Position numbers and translations under genes: made by a program
The notes under the pieces: generated by a model
Database searches by the model: none
The model's input: only the letters and a program-made list of their open reading frames with translations
Told to the model about the DNA's origin: nothing
Part shown: positions 52,409 to 59,988 of the stretch, in pieces
Layout of the letters: the number at the start of each line of letters is the position of its first letter
How positions within the stretch are numbered: the stretch's first letter is position 1
DNA from: UBA4292 sp002395865
GTDB lineage: Bacteria > Bacillota > Clostridia > Lachnospirales > Lachnospiraceae
Length of the DNA stretch: 64,000 nt
Assembly (NCBI GenBank): GCA_946533395.1
Contig: CAMNBU010000010.1
Span: 1 to 64,000 of the forward strand
Direction: 5' to 3'

Positions 52409-53226
52409 TCGTCTTCCTCCATGATGCTATCCAATTCTTCATCCGAAGGAAACGGTACCCCGACCGGTTTTTTGATGCCGATCTCCTCGGGCTTCAAACC
52501 GCAAATACCAAGTAAATACTCCAGTTTTTCAAAGGTGATTAATCCCCCTTCAAAAGCCTTCATGGAAAGATCAACAAGATTATCCACCTTTATTCTTTCA
52601 TCGGCCTTCTCGAGGGAAATGGCATAGCGTTTCCTGTTTATTTCAATACTTTCCTCCGTCTCGGCAAGATAATTATTCATCTCGGCTTTACCGATATGGT
52701 TCGTCTCATTCAACCTCTTGACCATAGCGCGATATGGTACATAAAACAATTCTGCAAGCCTAAGTATCTCCTTGATGCCAAATGTCCTTATCTTGTAGAT
52801 CTCTATTTCCTGGCAGAGCATCATTTCATCAACAAGAAACTCCGCCGCAAAACGATTTGCCTTTTTCTCGCTTATCCCTTTGCCATCTTCATCCAAAAGA
52901 TCCCCGGGTAAAATATCCGGTCTCTTCTCATACCATATGTGATAAAGCTCATGAGCAGCCGCAAACACCTGACAAGTTTTGGGAATGGAAGTATTGATCG
53001 CTACAAACGGTTTATCAAGACCGGCATCATTATTCGAACCGCTTATCCTCGTAAAGCCCCATGGAGCGTCCTTTCCAAGCGGATAATAAATCGCTCTGGC
53101 GTATTGCTCAAGAATAGAAAATACCTCAGGTCCTATGACATCATTGGTTTTCCTACAGATTCCAAGCTTTTCACGTGCCTGCCCTTTTATTTCTTCTATT
53201 TCGCAATTGCTTAAACCATTACGCAT
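52393..53226 (-). CDS. ImmA/IrrE-family metallopeptidase
   Basis: 277 residues from the ATG at 53226, which overlaps the Xre stop and follows GAGGAAC. The zinc motif HELYHIWYE lies near residue 94, with an Asn/Glu-rich helix after it (KKANRFAAEFLVDEMML). The family cleaves Xre-type repressors to lift repression. It is placed between a Xre regulator and a PIN-like nuclease, which suggests protease control of the toxin operon. Confidence 0.85.
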   Translation of the reverse strand: MRNGLSNCEIEEIKGQAREKLGICRKTNDVIGPEVFSILEQYARAIYYPLGKDAPWGFTRISGSNNDAGLDKPFVAINTSIPKTCQVFAAAHELYHIWYEKRPDILPGDLLDEDGKGISEKKANRFAAEFLVDEMMLCQEIEIYKIRTFGIKEILRLAELFYVPYRAMVKRLNETNHIGKAEMNNYLAETEESIEINRKRYAISLEKADERIKVDNLVDLSMKAFEGGLITFEKLEYLLGICGLKPEEIGIKKPVGVPFPSDEELDSIMEEDECWTG

Positions 53227-53563
53227 CCAGCAGTTCCTCCAACATGTGAATCTCATCGATAGCAGAACGCATCAGTTCAACCTTTTCCAACGTTGCCTCA
53301 TTCGATACGCTTCCCATAAAGCTGAGGCTATCTGCAGACGCAGGTTCTTCCTGTGCCAATAGTAATTCATCTGTGGTAGTTCCCAAAACCGATGCTATCA
53401 TGGCCAGTTCATTTACATTAATAGCTTTACTGCCTTTAATGATCTTGTTCATCACTTGCTTAGAGATTCCCAAAGCATCCGCTAACCCTTGTTGTGTAAG
53501 TCCCTTTCTATTCAGACGGTTCTGAATATTAGCCCCTACCTGTGTAAAATCCATTGCATACAT
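53219..53563 (-). CDS. Xre-family HTH regulator
   Basis: 114 residues from the ATG at 53563 (AGGAGG at good spacing). The N-terminal HTH (about 8-65; GLTQQGLADALGISKQVMNKI) is followed by a helical C-terminus. It is probably the repressor and antitoxin of the operon and a likely substrate of the ImmA-type protease. Confidence 0.82.
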   Translation of the reverse strand: MYAMDFTQVGANIQNRLNRKGLTQQGLADALGISKQVMNKIIKGSKAINVNELAMIASVLGTTTDELLLAQEEPASADSLSFMGSVSNEATLEKVELMRSAIDEIHMLEELLDA

Positions 53564-53678
53564 ATGTCCATCCCTCCTGTTCATTCACAACAAGTATAAA
53601 TCCGGTCAGGTGTTTAGTCAACGTTTTATTGACCGCTTTGAATCATTTTTATTTAGATTCATTTACCGCATCAATATC

Positions 53679-54362
53679 TCAATACTTCATCCCCCTGAGC
53701 ATCGCCTTCCTCTCCTCGCTCACCCGTCTGCTCTCGAGGGCCTTCTGTATGGCCTTGTTGTGAGTCCACCTGTCCAGACTGCGTTCCTCGATAAAAGGCA
53801 GTGTCGCATCATACTGCTTCGCAAGAGCCGTGGCGAAATACCACGCGATCATCATATTTACATAGTATTCATCGGATCGCAGCCCGGCGACCTTCTGCGC
53901 ATATTTCACGTCAAAATCCGCGTCCAGAAAATGCTCCATGAGCAGCTTGATGCCGAAGCGCACTGTATATGTCTTTCCGTTCATGAGCCATTTATCGATA
54001 AGAGGCAGAAGCTTTTGCTTATGCTTTGCAAACACCTTCGGTATCATCTGGTCGCAGGTCGCCCAGTTATCCACATAGGGCAGGAAATGCTCTGTCTCAC
54101 GGACACACTCCGCGAAGTCCTTCATCCCTGATATGATGAAGGCATGCAGCTGATCCTCCTCGAAGTACGTATGCGGCAGGTCATTCAAAAAGCTGCCCAG
54201 GTCGTCGCGCGCCGCCAGCTCCTTCGCGTAAGCCTTGAGAGCGGGTGTCCTCACGCCTATTATCCTGTCGCGGCAGTCCTCCTTAAAAAGCCCCTTCGAA
54301 AAAACGCGGTATGCCTCATCCTGCATGGCTAATAACTCATGTCTTATCTCTTCAGTGATCAT
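53679..54362 (-). CDS. AlkD-like DNA alkylation repair protein
   Basis: 227 residues from the ATG at 54362, preceded by GGTGG. Tandem HEAT-like helical repeats and the conserved VRTPALKAYAKEL and NWATCDQM segments identify the DNA alkylation repair family. These glycosylases remove alkylated bases. Ends about 115 bases from the Xre operon start. Confidence 0.85.
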   Translation of the reverse strand: MITEEIRHELLAMQDEAYRVFSKGLFKEDCRDRIIGVRTPALKAYAKELAARDDLGSFLNDLPHTYFEEDQLHAFIISGMKDFAECVRETEHFLPYVDNWATCDQMIPKVFAKHKQKLLPLIDKWLMNGKTYTVRFGIKLLMEHFLDADFDVKYAQKVAGLRSDEYYVNMMIAWYFATALAKQYDATLPFIEERSLDRWTHNKAIQKALESRRVSEERKAMLRGMKY

Positions 54363-54413
54363 ACTGTCCACCATTTATTATCTGCTGTTTTCTTCCGTCA
54401 TTTTCCAAAAACA

Positions 54414-54869
54414 TCACGATGATAGGATATGCTCAAGAAGCCCCTCACATCCCTCAACTATATCCGCGTAGGCCCTGTCGAAATCCCCCGTATACCATGG
54501 ATCGGATATATCCCTCGGGCTGTCGCTGTAGTCTAAAAGCAGATGTATCTTTCCCTCCGGGTCATCAGGTATTATCCTTGAAATGTTTCGCAGATTATAC
54601 CTCTCCATACATATGATCAGATCGTACCTGTCGTAATCCGCCCTCGTGATCTGCCTGGCATGCCTTCTCTCAAAAGGTATCCCCTCCTCTATGAGTTTCC
54701 TCTTAGCCGGCGGGTACATGTCATTTCCTATCTCCTCCCGCGACGTCGCCGCCGAATCCACACCGATATAGTCAGACAACCCACGCTGCCTGACCATTTC
54801 GCGCATTATGAACTCACTCATAGGCGAGCGACATATATTGCCGTGGCATACGAATAACACTTTTATCAT
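54414..54869 (-). CDS. Low-molecular-weight protein-tyrosine phosphatase
   Basis: 151 residues from the ATG at 54869 (CAGGAGTCAAAATTG in front). The P-loop VCHGNICRSP (about 6-15) has catalytic Cys and Arg, and the general acid Asp is in the DPWYTGDFD segment. It dephosphorylates proteins or arginine/tyrosine phosphates, often in capsule or stress control. The 5' flank has repeats of TTTATCTCGGTTTT (about 54886-54920). A decayed second copy of its start lies at 57250-57315. Confidence 0.88.
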   Translation of the reverse strand: MIKVLFVCHGNICRSPMSEFIMREMVRQRGLSDYIGVDSAATSREEIGNDMYPPAKRKLIEEGIPFERRHARQITRADYDRYDLIICMERYNLRNISRIIPDDPEGKIHLLLDYSDSPRDISDPWYTGDFDRAYADIVEGCEGLLEHILSS

Positions 54870-55008
54870 CAATTTTGACTCCTGATTTATCTCGGTTTTA
54901 CCTTGATTTATCTCGGTTTTCGGCTTATTTACAGGCTTTTCGGTTTCTATGCGTTTTTTCCATTTCGTAGCTTTTCTCGGCTTATCTCGGTACGTTTCTT
55001 CCTTCAAA

Positions 55009-55056
55009 TGGTCTAAAAATTGGTCTAAATAGACCTCTGATTTTCAATTTAGACCA
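55009..55056. promoter_or_regulatory. Clustered GGTCTA half-sites (possible operator)
   Basis: Four half-sites in 48 bp: TGGTCTAAA at 55009, the palindrome GGTCTA-AA-TAGACC at 55022-55035, and TTTAGACCA at 55048-55056. This is the arrangement of a repressor operator. It lies upstream of the PTP gene at the edge of the mobile-element zone. Confidence 0.45.
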
Positions 55057-55383
55057 TCGGCCTTTTGGCGCGCGCTTATCTGATATCTGCCGATCACCTA
55101 TGGCTGACTTTTTTCTCAAAGCCCTTATCTAACAATCCGTTCAGCTGCTCTGGCGAAGCTTTATCACCTCTTCGTAGCTGTAGACTTATTAACCAGCTGA
55201 AGCACTGTCATTTCGCCGCCGTCAGGAACAATATTCATCATCGAGGTCTCGATTGATCACCTTCCCCTTTCTGTTCGGAGAGCCATGTTCATCTATGCTA
55301 TTATAGCAGACTACATAGTATGTATCAATAGCATACCACAGACACGGCTCTTTTACCACATACGTTTGAAGAAGATTTTCCGG
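55057..55383. other. Gene-poor stretch with a promoter
   Basis: No gene is evident beyond possible 11- and 24-codon leaders on the minus strand (MNMALRTERGR; MMNIVPDGGEMTVLQLVN). A good minus-strand promoter lies at 55300-55328: TTGATA, 17 bp, TATAAT. Probably what is left of the region downstream of an excisionase, where an integrase gene is usually found. Confidence 0.4.
55300..55328 (-). promoter_or_regulatory. Promoter in the mobile-element remnant
   Basis: TTGATA (55328-55323), 17-bp spacer, TATAAT (55305-55300). It leads into sequence without an intact gene. Confidence 0.6.
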
Positions 55384-55599
55384 TCAGATAACATTCATCT
55401 GGCTGTCCATATATTTCTCGAACTGCTCCCGCTTGATCAGTGCTCTGTTGCCGTTCCAGAGGACGAAGTCTTCTTCAGGATGCTGCTGAACAAAGAGCTT
55501 CAGTTTCTTGTACCCAATACCGAAATACTCCGAAGCCTCATTCAGCGTTAGCGTGTACTTCTGCCACCAGGGCAGCTCTTTTTTCATCTCTGTGATCAT
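55384..55599 (-). CDS. xis: Tn916-type excisionase (Xis)
   Basis: About 71 residues. A small winged-helix DNA-binding protein in which WWQKYTLTLNEASEYFGIGY, VLWNGNRALIKREQFEKYM and the length match Tn916/ICE excisionases. It directs excision with a tyrosine integrase. No integrase gene follows on the minus strand, so the element is decayed. The ATG at 55599 has GAGGTG in front. 55609-55796 holds no gene. Confidence 0.78.
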   Translation of the reverse strand: MITEMKKELPWWQKYTLTLNEASEYFGIGYKKLKLFVQQHPEEDFVLWNGNRALIKREQFEKYMDSQMNVI

Positions 55600-55796
55600 C
55601 TCAGACACCTCTTCGTTCCACTTCAGTCGGCGCTAAACGGATGTCCACCGGACATCCAGCGCCCTTCTATCTTCCTGAGCGCCTTTGGACGAGATAATTC
55701 CGGTAAAAGCCGAAAAAAGGCAAAAAAAGACGGCCAGCAGAGAATCTCCACTGACCGCAATTGTAAAAACTATCTATTCTTCCTGTATTTCCAACC

Positions 55797-56672
55797 TTAA
55801 TTTCTTCCGCACTTTCCGCATCTGCTGCATCCATTGCAGATAAGCCTCATTCCGCAATTCGTGCAGCGTTCTCCAAAATATGGCCTGTACAGTCTTTCCT
55901 CCTCAATCGGATATCCCCATTCATCGGTAAGGTGCCACTCCATACGCCGTCCTTCATAGCTGAGTCCTGATTTGTACGCCTGCTCACTCTGAATACTTCC
56001 TTCCAGCTTATACAGTTTTCCGTCCTTCACAAATCTCCGTCCGGTGCCGCAAAATACAAACGTCACATCATACTCTGCGCACTCATCCCTCAGCGACTTT
56101 ACCCATTCATAATGACACGGGCGGGCACCTCCGTAGTTTTCTCCGTCACAAAGAACCTGCTCGATCTGCCCCGCAGGAAGGTACTTCAGGATGCTTACCG
56201 GGCCGATGTAGGGAGCACACATGATTCCTTTATGTTTAAATGGTAAATCCAGCAAGATCGGGATCCGTTCATCAGCTCTCTTCTGATTCTCACAGGTAAC
56301 ATTAAACATTACGTTTTCCCAGCCATCACCCCAGTTCCACGGAAGATGGTCTGCCACGCGTTCCGGTCTTTTTGTCAGCAGGAAGAACTTTACATCAGAT
56401 CTTTGACGTATAATCTGCCAGGCTTCATCACGCCAGGGATCTGCTTCTTCCAGAAAGAAATCTGAAGTCATACAGACCCGGATCATTTCTCCGCTTTTAA
56501 CCTTAAATGTTCCGTCACGGTATTTGGAAAGCGGATATTTAAATCCTGCTTTTGTCCTGTATATTTCAGATCCGTCCTTATCTCTCAGAGAATCCAGATA
56601 ATACATGTAGCAGTTCTGGCAGCCCTCACTGCACTTTCTGCAGCCATGCCACGGGTTCCATATATCGTGCAA
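55797..56672 (-). CDS. DUF5131 (phage Gp37/Gp68-like) protein
   Basis: 291 residues. The N-terminal Cys-rich motif CRKCSEGCQNCYM, spacing and WNPWHGC opening match DUF5131, a radical-SAM-related family common on phages and mobile elements. The C-terminus holds a Cys-rich zinc-ribbon (CTNCGMRLICNGCSRCGKC). The reaction is unknown. Its presence supports foreign origin of this stretch. Confidence 0.82.
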   Translation of the reverse strand: MHDIWNPWHGCRKCSEGCQNCYMYYLDSLRDKDGSEIYRTKAGFKYPLSKYRDGTFKVKSGEMIRVCMTSDFFLEEADPWRDEAWQIIRQRSDVKFFLLTKRPERVADHLPWNWGDGWENVMFNVTCENQKRADERIPILLDLPFKHKGIMCAPYIGPVSILKYLPAGQIEQVLCDGENYGGARPCHYEWVKSLRDECAEYDVTFVFCGTGRRFVKDGKLYKLEGSIQSEQAYKSGLSYEGRRMEWHLTDEWGYPIEEERLYRPYFGERCTNCGMRLICNGCSRCGKCGRN

Positions 56673-56749
56673 TGGAGGTCACCTCACTTTCTCAAATCAA
56701 TTCTGCTTTTTCTTCGCCGATTTTTTCACTTCTTCATGATAAAAATAAT

Positions 56750-56980
56750 TTAGAACAACAGGAGGATCTCCAAATTCCGAACGATGCCTTCGCTTCGCAC
56801 CTCCGGGATCGTATAAATGTTCATCAGATAACCGTTTGTTCCGGTCAGATTATCCGGGGAAGGCATTTCCTTCTGATAACAGATGCCTCCGCATCCTATG
56901 ATCCTTCCTGTCCCGGTCTCAACAGCAAAGCATGCTGTATGGGGATGATCTGGACAACAGATAATATATACCAAACGCAA
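56750..56980 (-). pseudogene. GNAT acetyltransferase fragment
   Basis: 76 codons. The CGGICYQKEMPSPDN and YLMNIYTIPEVR stretch is the core of a GNAT-family acetyltransferase, but the acetyl-CoA loop RRxGI/A is altered (RSEGIVRN) and the rest of the domain is missing after it. Confidence 0.65.
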
Positions 56981-57116
56981 AGGGGTTTCAGTTCCCCCAT
57001 GCGTTTTCTCCTTAGAATTAAAAGACCCAACGTGGTCCGCATCGTTGAGAGGCGTGTTGGGTTCTGTTATGGTTATTATACACCACTATTTCGAAAAAGA
57101 CAACAATTATCCTAAA

Positions 57117-57462
57117 CATTTTTTGTAAATTTTTTTAAAAACCAGCAGGCTCTATTACTCCATCGAGGACAGTCCGATTAACAGATACATAATTTTCAAA
57201 ATGGGGTACAATGAGGGCACGAATCACTTCCCCGCGCCCCGGAAGCCTTGATTTTACTGCATCTTTAGAAAAAAATACGCATTCTGCCCCAGCAGACAAA
57301 TAGTACTTTTATCATCAATCTTCACTCCGTTATTTTTCCGGTTTTCCCTTTCTTTATCTGCAGGAAGCTTTTTTGTTACAATATCACAATTTCGTGATTT
57401 CCTCAAGAATAATCAGGCTGAATTTTAGGCTGAAGTTTAGTTGAAGTTTATATTTAATTTCC
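57117..57462. other. AT-rich intergenic region with PTP remnant
   Basis: Contains the decayed PTP start (57250-57315) and repeats of GGCTGAA-like sequence at 57413-57443 just upstream of the rubrerythrin promoter; otherwise nothing recognised. Confidence 0.4.
57250..57315 (-). pseudogene. Decayed second copy of the LMW-PTP gene start
   Basis: On the minus strand the frame MIKVLFVCWGRMR begins at 57315 and soon stops. It matches MIKVLFVCHGNICRSP of the intact gene at 54869, and the preceding 30 bases also align (GGAGTGAAGATTG versus GGAGTCAAAATTG). Only the first codons remain. Confidence 0.7.
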
Positions 57463-57491
57463 TTGTAAAAAAAAACCTTTCATGGTAGAAT
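57463..57491 (+). promoter_or_regulatory. Rubrerythrin promoter
   Basis: TTGTAA (57463-57468), 17-bp spacer, TAGAAT (57486-57491). GGCTGAA-type direct repeats lie just upstream. Confidence 0.75.
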
Positions 57492-57544
57492 AGACTACAC
57501 GCTCTCGGAAAGAGGGACATATAAAAAGGGAGGTTTAAAAGGAT

Positions 57545-58210
57545 ATGAAAAAGTACAGATGTAAGGTATGCGGCAAGGTGTTCGAGGTAGAGGACGGCGT
57601 TGAGGCAGTCTGCCCCGTATGCAAGCAGAAGGGCGACAAGCTCGAACTCATAGAGGACACCTCCGCGCCCAAGGCCAACCCCTATGAGGGCACCCAGACA
57701 GAGAAGAACCTGCAGGCTGCATTTGCAGGCGAATCGCAGGCCAGAAACAAATACACATATTTCGCTTCTGTGGCTAAGAAGGAGGGCTTCGAGCAGATCG
57801 CTTCCATCTTCCTTGCCACGGCGGACAATGAAAAAGAACATGCGAAGCTGTGGTTCAAGGAGCTGAACGGCATCGGCAAGACCACGGACAATCTCGCGGC
57901 GGCAGCTGAAGGCGAGAACTACGAGTGGACCGATATGTATGAGGACTTCGCCAAGACTGCTGAGGCAGAGGGCTTCCCGGCTCTGGCTGAAAAATTCCGC
58001 GCCGTAGGCGCAATCGAGAAGCATCACGAGGAGAGATACCGCGCCCTGCTCAGGAATATCGAGATGCAGGAGGTATTCGCAAAGAGCGAGGTCAAGATAT
58101 GGGAGTGCCGCAACTGCGGACATATCGTGGTAGGCACCGCAGCTCCCGAGGTATGCCCCGTGTGCGCACACCCTCAGAGCTTCTTCGAGGTGAGTGCGAA
58201 TAACTATTGA
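57545..58210 (+). CDS. rbr: Reverse-type rubrerythrin with N- and C-terminal rubredoxin-like domains
   Basis: 221 residues. An N-terminal rubredoxin-like zinc/iron site (CKVCG at 7-11, CPVCKQ) precedes a ferritin-like di-iron domain (about 60-175; EKEHAKLW, EKHHEERY metal ligands). A second C-terminal rubredoxin site follows (CRNCGH...CPVC). It reduces hydrogen peroxide in anaerobes using reduced electron carriers. AAGGGAGG precedes the ATG. Strong promoter upstream and terminator downstream: a single-gene unit. Confidence 0.93.
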   Translation: MKKYRCKVCGKVFEVEDGVEAVCPVCKQKGDKLELIEDTSAPKANPYEGTQTEKNLQAAFAGESQARNKYTYFASVAKKEGFEQIASIFLATADNEKEHAKLWFKELNGIGKTTDNLAAAAEGENYEWTDMYEDFAKTAEAEGFPALAEKFRAVGAIEKHHEERYRALLRNIEMQEVFAKSEVKIWECRNCGHIVVGTAAPEVCPVCAHPQSFFEVSANNY

Positions 58211-58230
58211 TTTAGTGCATGACAATGCGC

Positions 58231-58268
58231 TGTCTGATTTGATATGGATCAGACGGCGTATTTTTTTC
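58231..58268 (+). terminator. Terminator of the rubrerythrin gene
   Basis: CGCTGTCTGAT/ATCAGACGGCG stem followed by TATTTTTTT on the + strand, 20 bases after the stop codon. Confidence 0.8.
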
Positions 58269-58302
58269 TTGACATAATACATCTGACGCAATATAATATT
58301 GC
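58269..58302 (+). promoter_or_regulatory. Consensus promoter with overlapping MarR operator
   Basis: Perfect TTGACA (58269-58274), 17-bp spacer, perfect TATAAT (58292-58297). The -10 lies inside the 15-base palindrome GCAATAT-A-ATATTGC (58288-58302), a likely autorepressor site of the MarR protein. Confidence 0.85.
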
Positions 58303-58327
58303 AAAAGATATATTCAAGGAGCAGCAA

Positions 58328-58759
58328 ATGTCGCAGGAATATGAACAGTTAAAACTTGAAAATCAGCTTTGTTTTCCGATGTATGCGTGCGCGAGAAAGA
58401 TCGTGAACGCCTATAATCCTTTCCTAAAGCCCCTGGGGCTTACGTACACACAGTACATAGTGTTTATGGTTCTGTGGGATAAGGAGAACGTGAATGTGGG
58501 ACAGCTGGGTGAGATCCTTCATCTGGACGCAGGAACGCTCACGCCCCTTCTGAAGCGGCTCGAAAAGGAAGGCTATGTGACTAGGCGTCGTTCCGAGGAA
58601 GATGAACGCGTCACGCTCATAAGCATCACTGCCAAGGGAAACGAGCTGAAGGAAAAATGCAGGGATATACCGCTGAAACTCTCACAGAGCACATCTCCCC
58701 TTACAGAAACAGAGTCGGTGGAATTATACAGGCTACTGTATAAGTTTTTGGATAAGTAA
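58328..58759 (+). CDS. MarR/OhrR-family regulator
   Basis: 143 residues from the ATG at 58328, set by AAGGAGCAGCAA (the longer frame starts in the promoter). Winged-helix wHTH (about 45-105; VGQLGEILHLDAGTLTPLLKRLE) with OhrR-like N-terminus (LENQLCFPMYACARKIV). The Cys near residue 17 is at the position of the peroxide-sensing Cys of OhrR. Probably represses its own operon and the adjacent radical SAM gene. Confidence 0.87.
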   Translation: MSQEYEQLKLENQLCFPMYACARKIVNAYNPFLKPLGLTYTQYIVFMVLWDKENVNVGQLGEILHLDAGTLTPLLKRLEKEGYVTRRRSEEDERVTLISITAKGNELKEKCRDIPLKLSQSTSPLTETESVELYRLLYKFLDK

Positions 58760-58797
58760 ATACCGTAGGATATACCTTAACAGGTCTGAGGATGCAA

Positions 58798-59901
58798 ATG
58801 AGCAAGGAATTTGATATTCAGGAATACATGACACACGGTGTGGAAAGGATAGTTACCGACGCCTTAAGAGCCACACTTAAAAATCCCCGCGAAAGCGCAT
58901 ATATGGTCAGGTTTGCCGCCGCAAGCAAGGCGGCCTCCAAAAAGCGCGCTGCTATGGAGAAGAAGGGCGAACACATACCGCCGTTTCTCATTGCCAGCAT
59001 CACAAGCAGCTGCAATCTGCACTGTGCGGGCTGTTATTCGAGATGCAATCACGCCACGACCGATGATGCCCCTGTCGCACAGCTGTCCGACGATGAGTGG
59101 AGCCGGATATTTGACGAGGCGGATGAGCTCGGTGTGAGCTTCATCCTTCTCGCAGGAGGAGAGCCGCTTCTTCGCAAGGGCGTGATAGATGCGGCAGGCG
59201 CCAGACCCAATATCCTTTTCCCGGTGTTCACGAACGGCACATTTATGGGAAAGGCATATCTGGAGCTGTTTGACAGATGCAGGAACATAGTTCCCATCAT
59301 GAGCATCGAGGGCGACAGAGATATCACGGATGCCAGAAGAGGAAGCGGTGTCTATGACAAGCTCATTTCAAATATGGATGAGTTGAGCCAAAGAGGCCTG
59401 ATCTTCGGAGCATCGGTGACCGTGACGACCGATAACTACAGGGATGTGTCATCGGATGAGTTCATCGATCTTCTGTCAGATAAGGGCTGCAAGGCTGTCA
59501 TATTCGTTGAGTTCGTCCCCGTAACTGAAGAGAGCAGCGAGCTGGCGCCCGGTGATGAGGATCGGGAGCATTTGCGTATTGCGATCGAAAGGCTCCGCGT
59601 TGAGCATCCTGAAATGGTATTCGTCTCCTTCCCGGGAGACGAGAAGAACTCGGGTGGCTGTATCGCGGCAGGACGCGGCTTCTTCCACATCAATTCGCAC
59701 GGCGGAGCGGAGCCCTGTCCGTTCTCCCCGTACTCCGACATCAATGTAAAGGATGTATCGCTCAGGGAAGCGATGAAGTCGAAGCTTTTCAAAGCCATGA
59801 TCGACGGCGGACTCTTAGCCGACGACCATAAGGGCGGCTGCGTCCTCTTCGAAAAAAGGGACAGAGTGATCGAGATACAAAACAGTCTGGGAGGAGCATA
59901 A
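58798..59901 (+). CDS. Radical SAM protein
   Basis: 367 residues. The CxxxCxxC cluster motif CNLHCAGC (about 71-78) sits early, GGEPLL follows as the GGE motif, and a C-terminal region has Cys (EPCPFSPYSD, KGGCVLFEK) that could hold part of a second cluster. It is 38 bases after the MarR gene and probably in its operon. I chose the ATG at 58798 for its GAGG spacing. The substrate is unknown; a heme- or cofactor-type role is possible. Confidence 0.82.
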   Translation: MSKEFDIQEYMTHGVERIVTDALRATLKNPRESAYMVRFAAASKAASKKRAAMEKKGEHIPPFLIASITSSCNLHCAGCYSRCNHATTDDAPVAQLSDDEWSRIFDEADELGVSFILLAGGEPLLRKGVIDAAGARPNILFPVFTNGTFMGKAYLELFDRCRNIVPIMSIEGDRDITDARRGSGVYDKLISNMDELSQRGLIFGASVTVTTDNYRDVSSDEFIDLLSDKGCKAVIFVEFVPVTEESSELAPGDEDREHLRIAIERLRVEHPEMVFVSFPGDEKNSGGCIAAGRGFFHINSHGGAEPCPFSPYSDINVKDVSLREAMKSKLFKAMIDGGLLADDHKGGCVLFEKRDRVIEIQNSLGGA

Positions 59902-59946
59902 TATCATTATTAAATGCCCTTCGCCGAATACTTACAAATATAAGAT

Positions 59947-59979
59947 GGGGCTGTCGCAATAGACCATTGCGGCAGCCCC
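59947..59979. terminator. Bidirectional terminator
   Basis: GGGGCTGTCGCAAT / ATTGCGGCAGCCCC stem with one mismatched G-U pair, between convergent radical SAM and GH28 genes. Confidence 0.75.
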
Positions 59980-59988
59980 TTGTAAACT

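Noticed and set aside
57437..58327. Minus-strand frame opposite rubrerythrin
   Set aside because: Shadow; rubrerythrin is unmistakable and has promoter and terminator on the + strand.
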